DNA from: a virus
Reading direction: 5' to 3' (one strand)
Virus record (IMG/VR): IMGVR_UViG_3300035034_002217
Span: 1 to 35,460 of that record
DNA: 35,460 bases
Both the position numbers and the translations under genes were made by a program. The notes under the pieces are model-generated. The model was not told the origin of the DNA, did not search any database, and worked only from the letters and a program-made list of their open reading frames with translations. Positions 7,395 to 14,323 of the stretch are shown here, piece by piece (positions within the stretch are counted from its first letter, which is position 1; each line of letters opens with the position of its first letter).

Positions 7395-7769
7395 ATGAGA
7401 TTCACGGATTGGTTTGAGGCTTCGGGCCTGACAGAGGAAGTGGCGGCGCAGCAATGCGGCGTCTCGCGCAGCTACATTGCCCGCTTGAAGCGCGGGGCGG
7501 TGCCGTCTGATACGGTCAAGGTGCAAATTGAACAGGGGACGGGCGGCAAAGTCGCGTGGGCCGACTGGAAGCCTGTCGTGAAATCGGCCGACTTGAAAGC
7601 AAAAAGTGTGTGTGGTCATGCCGCACAATCTGACGCAGCAGGGGCGGCAACGCCAGCCCAATCGGATGCAGAGAGTGGGGTCAGCCCTGAGCTTGGTCCA
7701 TCGCGCGATAGCGCGGGTGACCTGCTTCGACCCGCTGCGCGTCGCGCTCAGGGCGGGTCAAAACCATGA
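7395..7769 (+). CDS. Cro-like helix-turn-helix regulator
   Basis: 124-aa protein whose first ~60 residues form a compact Cro/YdaS-like HTH: FTDWFEASGLTEEVAAQQCG, then VSRSYIARLKRGAVPSDTVKVQIEQGTGG. The rest is low-complexity and ends in a repeat-derived tail (SPELGPSRDSAG). The ATG at 7395 sits 10 nt beyond the predicted -10 box, so its message may be leaderless; upstream in-frame starts lie inside the operator. It diverges from the repressor gene, the standard place for Cro. The stop overlaps the next start (ATGA). Confidence 0.75.
   Translation: MRFTDWFEASGLTEEVAAQQCGVSRSYIARLKRGAVPSDTVKVQIEQGTGGKVAWADWKPVVKSADLKAKSVCGHAAQSDAAGAATPAQSDAESGVSPELGPSRDSAGDLLRPAARRAQGGSKP
7682..7759 (+). repeat. 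two-hairpin element, copy 3
   Basis: CAGCCCTGAGC, a weakened outer stem (GGTC/GACC), inner CGCGC/GCGCG, then TGCTTCG and a second hairpin whose outer arms are ACCCGC (7730-7735) and GCGGGT (7753-7758). The purine-rich GGGCGGG of the last arm lies 8 nt before the CII-like ATG at 7766. It is translated as the tail of the Cro-like protein. Confidence 0.75.
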
Positions 7770-8206
7770 CCTCGCCAAAAGCGCCGCTGTCTCTAGAGTC
7801 TGCTATTACGCGCGCGGCAAAACCCCTTGGCGGGGTGACGAATGCGTCATTGGCATTGGGGCGGGATCGTTACACCGTCGCGCACGCAGCCAATCCGAAT
7901 AAGCCTGACATGTTACGCTTGGATGATGCCATCGCGCTCGACCAGCTCTGTTTTGATGCCAGCGGGCAGACGCCAATCCTTGCCTATTACCAAGCCGCGC
8001 TGGCGCCAGAGGATGGCCCGCGCGCGTCCGTGCTGGCGCATTTGGGTGCGGTCACGCGGCAATCGGGGGATCTGGTTGGGACGCTCGCCGATGCGCTGGC
8101 CGATAATGATTTGACAGACGGTGAGCGCGCCGAGGCGTTGGGCGCGGTTGAGGCGCTGCGCGCGCAACTTAGCGGTTTGGTTGAAACTTTGACGGGAGCG
8201 GCGTGA
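7766..8206 (+). CDS. CII-like phage regulatory protein (candidate)
   Basis: 146-aa protein placed immediately after the Cro-like gene, the position of cII in lambdoid phages. The N-terminal half (LESAITRAAKPLGGVTNASL, then MLRLDDAIALDQLCFDASGQ) resembles the phage regulatory CII (CP76) type, with a helical C-terminal half (SGDLVGTLADALADNDLTDG). This similarity is from memory of the family pattern and is moderate. The ATG overlaps the stop of the Cro-like gene, and its SD is in the 3' arm of repeat copy 3. The next gene starts within its stop (TGATG). Confidence 0.5.
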   Translation: MTSPKAPLSLESAITRAAKPLGGVTNASLALGRDRYTVAHAANPNKPDMLRLDDAIALDQLCFDASGQTPILAYYQAALAPEDGPRASVLAHLGAVTRQSGDLVGTLADALADNDLTDGERAEALGAVEALRAQLSGLVETLTGAA

Positions 8207-8577
8207 TGACGGGATTGCGGTTTTATGATTTGGGCGCGGATGTGCGGATGCTGCGCGTTGGCGCGGGGTGGATGGTTTGGCGCTGGATAAATGACGGCGC
8301 GGCGATTCAAGTGCTGGCGGACGGGGATGGTCACAAGGGCTTGCTGTGGATCGCGCGCGAGCGGGATTACTGCAATGATTGCGCGTGGCCGCACCAATGC
8401 GCGCGCGAGGAAAGCTGTGAGCGTCGCGCGCGGGGTGAGGTGCGGGGGAGATATTTTAACCGCGCTAAGAGGCTGTCGCCTCACGCGGTCGAAGCAGGTT
8501 CCGTTGGCTGCGCCAACATGAACCATGCTCAGGGCTGTGTTCCCGCTGCGGCGGAGGCTGTGTCATGCGTGTTGTAG
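8206..8577 (+). CDS. hypothetical protein with a four-cysteine cluster
   Basis: 123 aa. The first ~50 residues contain hydrophobic beta-like strands (AGWMVWRWINDGAAIQVLAD). A cysteine cluster C56-x2-C59-x5-C65-x5-C71 follows, with a nearby His, which could bind zinc. The tail after ~85 is repeat-derived (EAGSVGCANMNHAQG). The ATG at 8206 overlaps the previous stop as TGATG; the GTG at 8203 is less likely. No family is recognised. Position among early genes suggests a small regulatory or accessory protein. Confidence 0.55.
   Translation: MTGLRFYDLGADVRMLRVGAGWMVWRWINDGAAIQVLADGDGHKGLLWIARERDYCNDCAWPHQCAREESCERRARGEVRGRYFNRAKRLSPHAVEAGSVGCANMNHAQGCVPAAAEAVSCVL
8459..8538 (-). repeat. two-hairpin element, copy 4 (reverse orientation)
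   Basis: On the plus strand the second hairpin comes first: CCGCG-CTAA-GAGGC-tgtc-GCCTC-A-CGCGG. GAAGCAGGTTCC, the GTTGGC/GCCAAC inner stem, ATGAACC and AGGGCTGT follow. The inner stem is the same as in copy 2, while the second hairpin differs and instead resembles those at 14.6 and 27.7 kb. It is translated in frame. Confidence 0.8.
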
Positions 8578-8876
8578 AATATTTAGGCCACGATGCGCTT
8601 GCGGCGCGCGGCTTTTGTGACTTGCAGGGCGTTTTGTTTGATCGCGCGCTTTACTTGGTCGCGGGCGAGCAAATGGCGCGGAGTGTGAGTCTCTCTTGCA
8701 CGGCTCTGGTCTTCCAAGGCCCTGTCGCTACTGGGGCTTTAGTGGCGTCGCCGCATCCCGATGCGTGCGGGGGGTGCGGCGACGCTTACCCGTTCGATGT
8801 CTCGCCTGATGCTGTCACTCAACTCCGCCCACGCGGTCCAACCTTGCGTCTGGTTAGAGCGGAGGGCGTGTCATGA
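8565..8876 (+). CDS. hypothetical 103-aa protein
   Basis: Not recognised. It has a Cys/Gly-rich centre (ACGGCGDAYPFDVSPDAV) that might bind a metal, and otherwise a mixed composition. It overlaps the previous gene by 13 nt. The start context GCGGAGGCTGTGTCATG carries a strong SD and is nearly repeated at the next gene start (GCGGAGGGCGTGTCATG). Its stop overlaps the next ATG. The short length and the overlaps on both sides are typical of early phage genes. Confidence 0.5.
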   Translation: MRVVEYLGHDALAARGFCDLQGVLFDRALYLVAGEQMARSVSLSCTALVFQGPVATGALVASPHPDACGGCGDAYPFDVSPDAVTQLRPRGPTLRLVRAEGVS

Positions 8877-9256
8877 GTTGGCGTCACATCAAAAACAAAA
8901 TCATCACGGCGCTGGGCGGGCAAGTTGTGCCGCGCCAAGGGCTGCACATTCAGGCGCACTGCGAGACCTCGCGTCACGCTCGCATTTTCTTGGATGGTGA
9001 AGATGTGACCGCCTCGAGGCGGGGGACCGAAATTGAGGTTCAGAACATCAAGGCGGGCCAGCCTTTTGTAATTACACTGGTTTGTAAGGCCTCGGTTAAT
9101 TTGGGCAGTCCTTATTTAATCGAGGGCGTTGGTAGCGGGCCCACCTCTGCTGGCGCGCGCAAAGCAACAGCCCTGAGCCCGGTTCATGCGCAAGGCGAAG
9201 CCGCCAGCGCGGAACCCGCTTCGCGCGCACCTGCACAGCAGGTGACGCGCAAATGA
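8873..9256 (+). CDS. hypothetical 127-aa protein with repeat-derived tail
   Basis: The first ~90 residues look like a small beta-rich fold (CETSRHARIFLDGEDVTASR, then IKAGQPFVITLVCKASVNLG). Its strand pattern resembles an immunoglobulin-like or phage surface domain, but I cannot assign a family. Residues from ~97 (ALSPVHAQGEAASAEPASRA) are translated from repeat copy 5. The SD GGAGG is 7 nt before the ATG. Its stop overlaps the methyltransferase start, whose SD lies in the repeat. Confidence 0.5.
   Translation: MSWRHIKNKIITALGGQVVPRQGLHIQAHCETSRHARIFLDGEDVTASRRGTEIEVQNIKAGQPFVITLVCKASVNLGSPYLIEGVGSGPTSAGARKATALSPVHAQGEAASAEPASRAPAQQVTRK
9167..9250 (+). repeat. two-hairpin element, copy 5
   Basis: ACAGCCCTGAGCCC, outer GGTTC/GAACC, and an interrupted inner stem CGC-aa-GGC-gaa-GCC-gcca-GCG. 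CCGCTTCG follows, then the second hairpin CACCTGC (9228-9234)-aca-GCAGGTG (9238-9244). AGGTGA in the last arm is 7 nt before the methyltransferase ATG at 9253. It is in frame with the upstream gene. Confidence 0.8.
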
Positions 9257-9951
9257 TCCACCTCAAAGCCAATGCTTACGGCCATGCCGATCCGCAGCTT
9301 TATGAAACGCCTGAACTGGCGACGCTGGCGCTGATTGATGTTGACCCTTGGCTGCGCACCGAGGGTCAGCCGCGTCTGATACTAGAGCCTGCGTGTGGTC
9401 CGGGGGCCATTGCGGGCGTGATGGGATATGCGGGTCACAAAGTGCGCGCCAGTGACCTGCATTATTACGGTGAGCGCTGGAAAGGTAAGGCGTGGACGCC
9501 GCGCGATCCCGCCTGGATGATGCCCGAATGGCATAAGGATTTCTTTGATTGGACGCCGAACGCGGTTCGGTTGTGGGTCGGTGACAGTGCGCGCTACCAA
9601 GGCTGTACCGCGCTGGTCACCAATCCGCCCTACGGGGCAGACGAGCACCGCGCCAGCCGCGCCGAGGCGTTTGCGCTGCACGCGCTAGAACTGGTCCCGC
9701 GCGTTTACATGCTGCTCGAGGCGACATTTTTTCAGGCGGGTGGGACGCGCCGCGCGGAACTGTTTGATCGTGGGCATTTGACGGGGTTCTTTCCGTTTGC
9801 CGACCGGCTCGACATGCACCGCGATGGCTTTCCTGAAGAAGACAAGCAGACCCAATCGCGCCGTCACGCGTGGTTCCGCTGGCAACGCGGCGCAGGCTGC
9901 ACACGCCCAGAGGTGAGGCGGCTCTGCGCCGCGACGGGGAGGGGGTTGTGA
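9253..9951 (+). CDS. N6-adenine DNA methyltransferase-like protein
   Basis: 232-aa class I SAM-dependent methyltransferase. Motif I is LILEPACGPGAIAG (~43-55), an acidic residue for the SAM ribose is in VRASDLHYYG (~64-73), and the catalytic motif IV is TNPPYG (~123-128), which points to N6-adenine or N4-cytosine modification. A target-recognition domain is not obvious, and no restriction endonuclease gene is adjacent, so it looks like an orphan phage methyltransferase that could modify phage DNA or alter regulation. The start overlaps the upstream stop. The last ~25 residues are Arg-rich. Confidence 0.8.
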   Translation: MIHLKANAYGHADPQLYETPELATLALIDVDPWLRTEGQPRLILEPACGPGAIAGVMGYAGHKVRASDLHYYGERWKGKAWTPRDPAWMMPEWHKDFFDWTPNAVRLWVGDSARYQGCTALVTNPPYGADEHRASRAEAFALHALELVPRVYMLLEATFFQAGGTRRAELFDRGHLTGFFPFADRLDMHRDGFPEEDKQTQSRRHAWFRWQRGAGCTRPEVRRLCAATGRGL

Positions 9952-10238
9952 TGGAGATTGTAGAGGCTGCTGCTGTCGCCGCTCAGTGGCTGTGTGCTGT
10001 TTTGTTTATGGTCGGGATGGCGAGCGCGCATCGCGATGGTGACTTTAAGGGTGTGCAGTATTGTGCATCCTTCGCTGTGATAATACTTTTATTTTTACTG
10101 CTGGGGCGGCTCGGAGGTATCGAGGAGGCGCTCAACAGTAGCCCTGAGCCCGGTTCATGCACGGCGCAAAGCGCCGATGCGGAACCTGCTTCATCTCCCG
10201 TTCCCCGCAGCGGCTTAGCGGGAGGTCAAAACCCGTGA
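9951..10238 (+). CDS. small membrane protein with repeat-derived tail
   Basis: 95 aa starting MEIVEAAAVAAQWL. Two hydrophobic segments (~6-24, VAAQWLCAVLFMVGMA; ~38-56, FAVIILLFLLLG) flank a short charged loop containing HRDGDFKG. The tail from ~63 (SPEPGSCTAQSADAEPASS) is encoded by repeat copy 6. I chose 9951 because it overlaps the methyltransferase stop as TGATG; the in-frame start at 9870 would lie deep in the methyltransferase gene. Function unknown. Confidence 0.6.
   Translation: MEIVEAAAVAAQWLCAVLFMVGMASAHRDGDFKGVQYCASFAVIILLFLLLGRLGGIEEALNSSPEPGSCTAQSADAEPASSPVPRSGLAGGQNP
10137..10224 (+). repeat. two-hairpin element, copy 6
   Basis: TAGCCCTGAGCCC, outer GGTTC/GAACC, inner GGCGC-aaa-GCGCC, and TGCTTCA. 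The second hairpin has outer arms CTCCCG (10195-10200) and CGGGAG (10219-10224), inner CCGC/GCGG and a CTTAG bulge. GGGAGG in the final arm is 9 nt before the GTG start at 10235. Confidence 0.8.
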
Positions 10239-10927
10239 CAAAACAATTTAACCATCAAGGCACGGGCAGCCCAAATGATGCGCGCTGGCATCGCCACGGC
10301 GATATTCGCCGCAAGTGGGCGGTGACGCGGCGCACGCCGATTTGTCAGCTCGTGGCATCTGGGAAAACGTGGGGCTTTACCTGTTCGTTCCCGCCGCCCG
10401 GCGCGATGATTGGGCAGCGGATTGGGCTGCACTGTGGCACGTCCGCCGTCAAGCAAGATGATATTTCAGACGCGGCGCGCGGTGCGATTGCGAAACTGAC
10501 GGGGCATCCGCTCGAGGACTGGAACCTCGGCCTGCGCGAGTTGAAAGCCGAGGCGGGCCAGATGGTCGGCTCGGCGGTTCTGGTCGCGGCATTTCGCACG
10601 GACGGCCTGAACATTACAGACACAGTTCGGATTTTCCGCTTCGACAGCGAGGGCCATAAATATTTGCCCAGCCCGCAAGGCCCAATTGCGCGCGTCGGTT
10701 ACGGCCAGACAGAGGTTCAGTGGAGTGATTATCACGGCAAGTTGATCCGCCCTGTCGGGGACTGGACCTCTGGCCGCTGGGTCTGGGCGTTTGCCGCCCC
10801 TGTCGCGACCGTGGCGGGCGCGCGCGGGGCGGTCCTGCCCGGCGTCGGCGCTGGCCTGTGGGATGTCGGCAAACAGATCGCGATTGTGAAGAAAAAGATG
10901 AAGCAAACTGAGGGAGTAGTGTCATGA
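10235..10927 (+). CDS. ASCH-like domain protein (candidate)
   Basis: 230-aa protein with a GTG start at 10235 that overlaps the previous stop; a longer in-frame ATG at 10157 lies inside the membrane-protein gene and the repeat. The region WAVTRRTPICQLVASGKTWG, then FPPPGAMIGQRIGLHCG, then AVLVAAFR and later RPVGDWTSGRWVWAF matches the general ASCH pattern: hydrophobic P..I..G.K, then IGQRI.iH, then a strand and a W-G-R-W ending. The ASCH fold is related to PUA and binds RNA or modified nucleosides. The match is by eye and could be wrong. It lies between a methyltransferase operon segment and replication genes. Confidence 0.4.
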   Translation: MTKQFNHQGTGSPNDARWHRHGDIRRKWAVTRRTPICQLVASGKTWGFTCSFPPPGAMIGQRIGLHCGTSAVKQDDISDAARGAIAKLTGHPLEDWNLGLRELKAEAGQMVGSAVLVAAFRTDGLNITDTVRIFRFDSEGHKYLPSPQGPIARVGYGQTEVQWSDYHGKLIRPVGDWTSGRWVWAFAAPVATVAGARGAVLPGVGAGLWDVGKQIAIVKKKMKQTEGVVS

Positions 10928-12564
10928 GTCAGTTTTGGGACGGGCCAGCGTTCGCGCGGATGGAGGCGCGGATTTCACGGCTAGAGGCGCTACTCGCGCG
11001 CAATGCGCCTGCTGATCGCGCGGCGACTGACGCGGCTGAAACCGCACGGGATGACGACGAGGATGCAGCCTTGAGCCGTCCGATGTTGCAATCGGTCCAC
11101 AGGACCGATTGCCGGACCACATCGAACCATGCGCAGGCGAAGCCTGTCGCGGAACCCGCTTCGACGGGCGGCAGCGAAGCTGCGTCTAGCCCGTCCCAAG
11201 ATAACTCCCCTAATCCATTCCTGCTGCCCATTGGCGCCCACTTGAAGTCTGACGGGCGTGAGCGCGCCGTTTGGGATTTGCTGAAGTTTGGCCAGCACGT
11301 CCCGTTGGATGATATTCGTGCGAGCGGTGACGATGGCACGCTATCTCAAACGAATGCGCAATTGATTATTTCAAATCTACGCAAAAAAGTTGTGCGGGCG
11401 TACCAGATCACAAGCCGACATGGCGGGTATGAGGTGACGCCGCTGGCGGGCGTTAAGCCGCACGCCAAAAGCGTGTTTGATGTGCCTGAAAAGCTGTTGC
11501 TGACCCTAAGCCCGCGCCAGTCCCACTTGTGGGCTATTTTTAGCGATGGCGCGCCGCATTCACTGGATGAATTGGCGAATGTGCGGGCGGGTCAGCCGCT
11601 GGCATATCAAGATGTGCGCGACCACTTGACCACGTTGCGGCGCATGTTTGCGGCTATTTCATTAGACTTTGTGAATGTTGGCGCGGGTCTTTATCAGGTC
11701 GTCATAAAGGAAGAAGAGGATACGAAAAGCGCCGCTGCGCCTGTTGTCGATGCTGTGCCTGTGACGGCCTCGCCACCTGCGCGTGTGATTGTTTTGTCGC
11801 AAGCTGTTGCCGATCGTTTAGCGCCGCGTGAGCAGCAGTTTTGGAGCGTCCTGAAATATGGGCGCGGGCATGACCTTGACGCACTGCGCGATGCCCCGCC
11901 TGATCGGTATCTGACGAAGGGTAATGCGAAGACGATACTTAAGGGCTTGCGGGCAAAACTGCGTGACGATGACATCGAGATTACGCTTACGAATCGCAAA
12001 TATTTTGCGGTTGAGGGCCGCGTTTTTTCTGACACGCCAGACGCTGGATCTGACGCAGCAACGGACGCGCGTGATATGCCACGCGCTGATGGGCCACTGC
12101 AGGGCGCCAGGCCGAGCGCGGGTGCAACTGGTCGTAAATCAGCGCGGCCAGTGCCAGCGGCGCCGCGCGCGCCCTTTTTGGATGCGATGGACTGCAGTGC
12201 TGAGCCGTCCGATGTTGCGATGAACTCACTGGATCAATCGCCGGACATTATCGAGCCATCGTCAAGCGAAACACGCACGGCTGACCCGCTTCACAACGCG
12301 GCCAGCGCGCAAGACAAATCGCTTTGTTTTGAGATGGACCGAAAGCGCCATTATCGCCTGCCCAATCGGTTGCAAAAATTGTTTAAAATGCTGTCTGCGG
12401 GACAGCCCGTTTCGTCTGAGGCGATTAGCAAGCTGACCTCGCCTGCGGGCGGCAAGCTGGCTGTCGTGATGTGGGTCAATAATTTGCGCAACGCCATCGC
12501 GGCAGACGGCCTGATCATCACCACCATTGGCGATACGTTCACGATGGAGGCGTCCGATGACTAA
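10924..12564 (+). CDS. 546-aa protein with four winged-helix-like units
   Basis: A short coiled-coil-like N-terminus (FARMEARISRLEALLARNAP) is followed by four related units at ~112-173, ~192-262, ~297-365 and ~478-543. Each has the pattern hydrophobic W-x-L-L/F-x-x-G-x-x-hydrophobic, an L-x-x-(L/V)-R helix (NLRKKV, TLRRMF, GLRAKL, NLRNAI) and a final beta-wing (GGYEVT, GLYQVV, KYFAVEG, DTFTMEA). This resembles the OmpR-type winged helix used for DNA binding. The linkers are low-complexity and, at ~50-92 and ~420-452, derive from the repeat element. The ATG overlaps the upstream stop. Four DNA-binding units in an early gene next to a sliding clamp suggest replication or origin binding, but that is inference. 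Confidence 0.6.
   Translation: MSQFWDGPAFARMEARISRLEALLARNAPADRAATDAAETARDDDEDAALSRPMLQSVHRTDCRTTSNHAQAKPVAEPASTGGSEAASSPSQDNSPNPFLLPIGAHLKSDGRERAVWDLLKFGQHVPLDDIRASGDDGTLSQTNAQLIISNLRKKVVRAYQITSRHGGYEVTPLAGVKPHAKSVFDVPEKLLLTLSPRQSHLWAIFSDGAPHSLDELANVRAGQPLAYQDVRDHLTTLRRMFAAISLDFVNVGAGLYQVVIKEEEDTKSAAAPVVDAVPVTASPPARVIVLSQAVADRLAPREQQFWSVLKYGRGHDLDALRDAPPDRYLTKGNAKTILKGLRAKLRDDDIEITLTNRKYFAVEGRVFSDTPDAGSDAATDARDMPRADGPLQGARPSAGATGRKSARPVPAAPRAPFLDAMDCSAEPSDVAMNSLDQSPDIIEPSSSETRTADPLHNAASAQDKSLCFEMDRKRHYRLPNRLQKLFKMLSAGQPVSSEAISKLTSPAGGKLAVVMWVNNLRNAIAADGLIITTIGDTFTMEASDD
11066..11196 (+). repeat. two-hairpin element, copy 7 (expanded) inside the multi-winged-helix gene
   Basis: A CAGCCTTGAGC variant is followed by an extra cruciform: CGATGT (11081-11086)/ACATCG (11119-11124) surrounding the 10-bp perfect CAATCGGTCC-aca-GGACCGATTG (11089-11111). 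Then come GCGCAGGC-gaa-GCCTGTCGC, GGAACCCGCTTCG and the second hairpin ACGGGC-GGCAGC-gaa-GCTGC-gtCTA-GCCCGT. It is in frame as the linker before the first winged-helix unit. Confidence 0.75.
12193..12292 (+). repeat. degenerate two-hairpin element, copy 8
   Basis: GCAGTGCTGAGCCGTCCGAT closely matches the start of copy 7. The GTCCG/CGGAC pairing remains, but the other stems are decayed and only GACCCGCTTCA of the 3' flank is left. It encodes the linker before the fourth winged-helix unit of the same gene, so it probably arose with copy 7 by duplication. Confidence 0.5.
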
Positions 12565-12910
12565 TCTATTCGGCCATTCTACCAGCGCGGCGAAGGCAAG
12601 TGCGTTGGATCTGCGTAAGGCGGATGTGAAGGCGAAGTTGAGTTTTGGGGAGGTGGCCACGGCGCTGCGCCTGAAAGGGTCTAGCCGTGCCGGATGGGAT
12701 TGCCCGTGCGGCGCGCCGTGCGGCCTGAAGGAAGAGCGCGGCCATCGGGGCGCACGGTGCAGCGCCTGCGCCAACGGCGTCGACGTGATTGGCTTGTGGA
12801 TGGGCGCGCAGCGGGTCGGCTTCGTCGCCGCCGTGCGCGGTCTAGAGGATTTAATTGAAGCCCGCGACCGCAAAGCCGCAACGGGTGATGATTTGTTTGG
12901 AGAGAGATGA
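12557..12910 (+). CDS. stand-alone primase-type zinc-finger protein
   Basis: 117 aa starting MTNLFGHSTS and overlapping the previous gene by 8 nt. The centre GWDCPCGAPCGLKEERGHRG, then ARCSACANGVDVIGLWM, gives Cys49, Cys51, Cys55, His63, Cys68 and Cys71. It resembles the CHC2 zinc-binding domain at the N-terminus of DnaG-type primases, including the hydrophobic helix after the last Cys pair. There is no TOPRIM or catalytic domain here or in an adjacent gene. It may recruit or modify a host primase, or bind DNA at the phage origin. Its stop overlaps the dnaN start. Confidence 0.55.
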   Translation: MTNLFGHSTSAAKASALDLRKADVKAKLSFGEVATALRLKGSSRAGWDCPCGAPCGLKEERGHRGARCSACANGVDVIGLWMGAQRVGFVAAVRGLEDLIEARDRKAATGDDLFGER

Positions 12911-14040
12911 TGAGATTTGAGATTGATGCCAGTATCTTGCGCGATGCGGTGGTGGCGGTTGAGGGCGCGGCGGAGCGTAAATCGACGCTACCCATTTTGA
13001 CGATGATGCTGCTACGGCTAGAGGGCAATGCCCTCACGGTGACGGCGACGGATTTGGATGTTGAGGCGGCGCAGACGCTTGCTGTGTCAGGCGTTGAGGA
13101 TGGCGCGGTGTGCGCGCCCGCGTCCGAGCTGGCTAAAGTGCTGCGCCGGATGCGCGGTTTGGCGACGGTGTGGATTGAAGAGGGGCGGTTGCTGATCAAG
13201 GCGGGGCGGTCGCAGGTAAAGCTGCCGACGCTGCCTGCAACTGATTTTGCTTTGATGGCGCGCGGCAAGGGCGACAATGACGCCGTGCTGACCTTTGGGG
13301 CCGAGGCCCTGCACGCGGCGCTGTCCACAGTGGCGCACGCGGTGTCGCGCGAAGAGACGCGGTATTATTTGAACGGCGTCTACATTGAGCCAGGCGAAGA
13401 CGTGACCCTGTTCACCGCAACGGATGGACACCGATTGGGGCACGTTCAAATGGCGGGCGGTGCCGACACGAAAGGCATTATTTACCCGCGCAAAACGCTG
13501 GTCCATTTGATGGCGATGTGCGTGCGCGCCAAGGATGGCGATGTAACGCTAACCTTTGTTGATGCGTCGGCGGGCGGATTTGCCAATATCGTGCGCGCCA
13601 ATGCGGGGGCGGAAACGCTTAGCTCCAAAGTGATTGATGGTAATTATCCCGATTATGGCCGCGTTATTCCCAAAGAAGATGGCGCGAATATTAGCGGCTT
13701 TGACCCTGAAAAGCTGAAAATTGCGGTTGAAACCGTGATGTCGGGTTCGGGTGAGCGCACCAGTAGCGTGAAGTTTGAGCGCGGGGCGTCTGGCCTGCGG
13801 TTGAGCCTGAACGAGACCGATTTTAGTGCCGAAGCAGAGATTGACGCCGAGGTCTCGGAGGGGCTGCAGCCGTTTGGGATTAACGGAAAATACGTGCTCG
13901 ATGCGCTTGCGGCGGTGGGCGACGGCGCGCTGCGCTGGACCGTGGCCGATTCGATGTCGCCCACGCGCCTAGGCGTCGTGAGCGGCGACGGCGTCGAGGA
14001 TACAACACAGCGCATCGTGATGATGCCCCTGCGCGTTTGA
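12907..14040 (+). CDS. dnaN: phage-encoded DNA polymerase III beta subunit (sliding clamp)
   Basis: 377 aa, the normal length of the bacterial clamp. Family landmarks run the whole length: RKSTLPILTMMLLRLEGNAL (~24-43), the VTATDLDVEA strand, SREETRYYLNGVYI (~146-159), the ATDGHRLG motif that is nearly invariant in beta clamps, VIDGNYPDYGRVIP, and the C-terminal RIVMMPLRV, which corresponds to the usual MPMRL ending. All three domains are complete, so it should form a dimeric ring that tethers a polymerase. The start is ATGATG; the first ATG overlaps the zinc-finger gene stop. Phage-encoded bacterial-type clamps are uncommon and imply a phage-modified host replisome. Confidence 0.9.
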   Translation: MMRFEIDASILRDAVVAVEGAAERKSTLPILTMMLLRLEGNALTVTATDLDVEAAQTLAVSGVEDGAVCAPASELAKVLRRMRGLATVWIEEGRLLIKAGRSQVKLPTLPATDFALMARGKGDNDAVLTFGAEALHAALSTVAHAVSREETRYYLNGVYIEPGEDVTLFTATDGHRLGHVQMAGGADTKGIIYPRKTLVHLMAMCVRAKDGDVTLTFVDASAGGFANIVRANAGAETLSSKVIDGNYPDYGRVIPKEDGANISGFDPEKLKIAVETVMSGSGERTSSVKFERGASGLRLSLNETDFSAEAEIDAEVSEGLQPFGINGKYVLDALAAVGDGALRWTVADSMSPTRLGVVSGDGVEDTTQRIVMMPLRV

Positions 14041-14051
14041 GGAGAGAGTAG

Positions 14052-14321
14052 ATGGCAAAGCAGTATGAAAAGCTGAAAGCTTTGGTTGAGACCAACGCGC
14101 ACATGAATGGACAGGAGAAAAGCGACTTGAAGGCGTGGCTGTTCGATAGGCAGGCGCATGAATGCCCCGCCTACATTCAGATTGATAACACGGACACAGC
14201 GGATCTGGCGATGAACCTAATTGAGGCGCTGAAATACGAAGACCAAGGCGTGATTGACCGCCTTTGCACCGCAATTGCTGGCCGTCATGCTTCCGATGTT
14301 TTGATGATTGTGGGGTCATAG
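14052..14321 (+). CDS. hypothetical 89-aa protein
   Basis: Not recognised. It starts MAKQYEKLKALVETNAHMNG with a GAGGAGAGAG Shine-Dalgarno-like run, 12 nt after the clamp stop, so it is in the same operon. It is mostly helical and charged, with a central DNTDTADLAMNLIEALKYED segment; no membrane segment or Cys pair is seen. It may be a small partner of the clamp or of the replication proteins by location only. Confidence 0.6.
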   Translation: MAKQYEKLKALVETNAHMNGQEKSDLKAWLFDRQAHECPAYIQIDNTDTADLAMNLIEALKYEDQGVIDRLCTAIAGRHASDVLMIVGS

Positions 14322-14323
14322 TC

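Noticed and set aside
14264-14323. Longer version of the 73-aa protein starting at 14264
   Set aside because: The extension lies inside the preceding gene and is Cys/Arg-rich shadow sequence; the ATG at 14324 follows the upstream stop by 2 nt.
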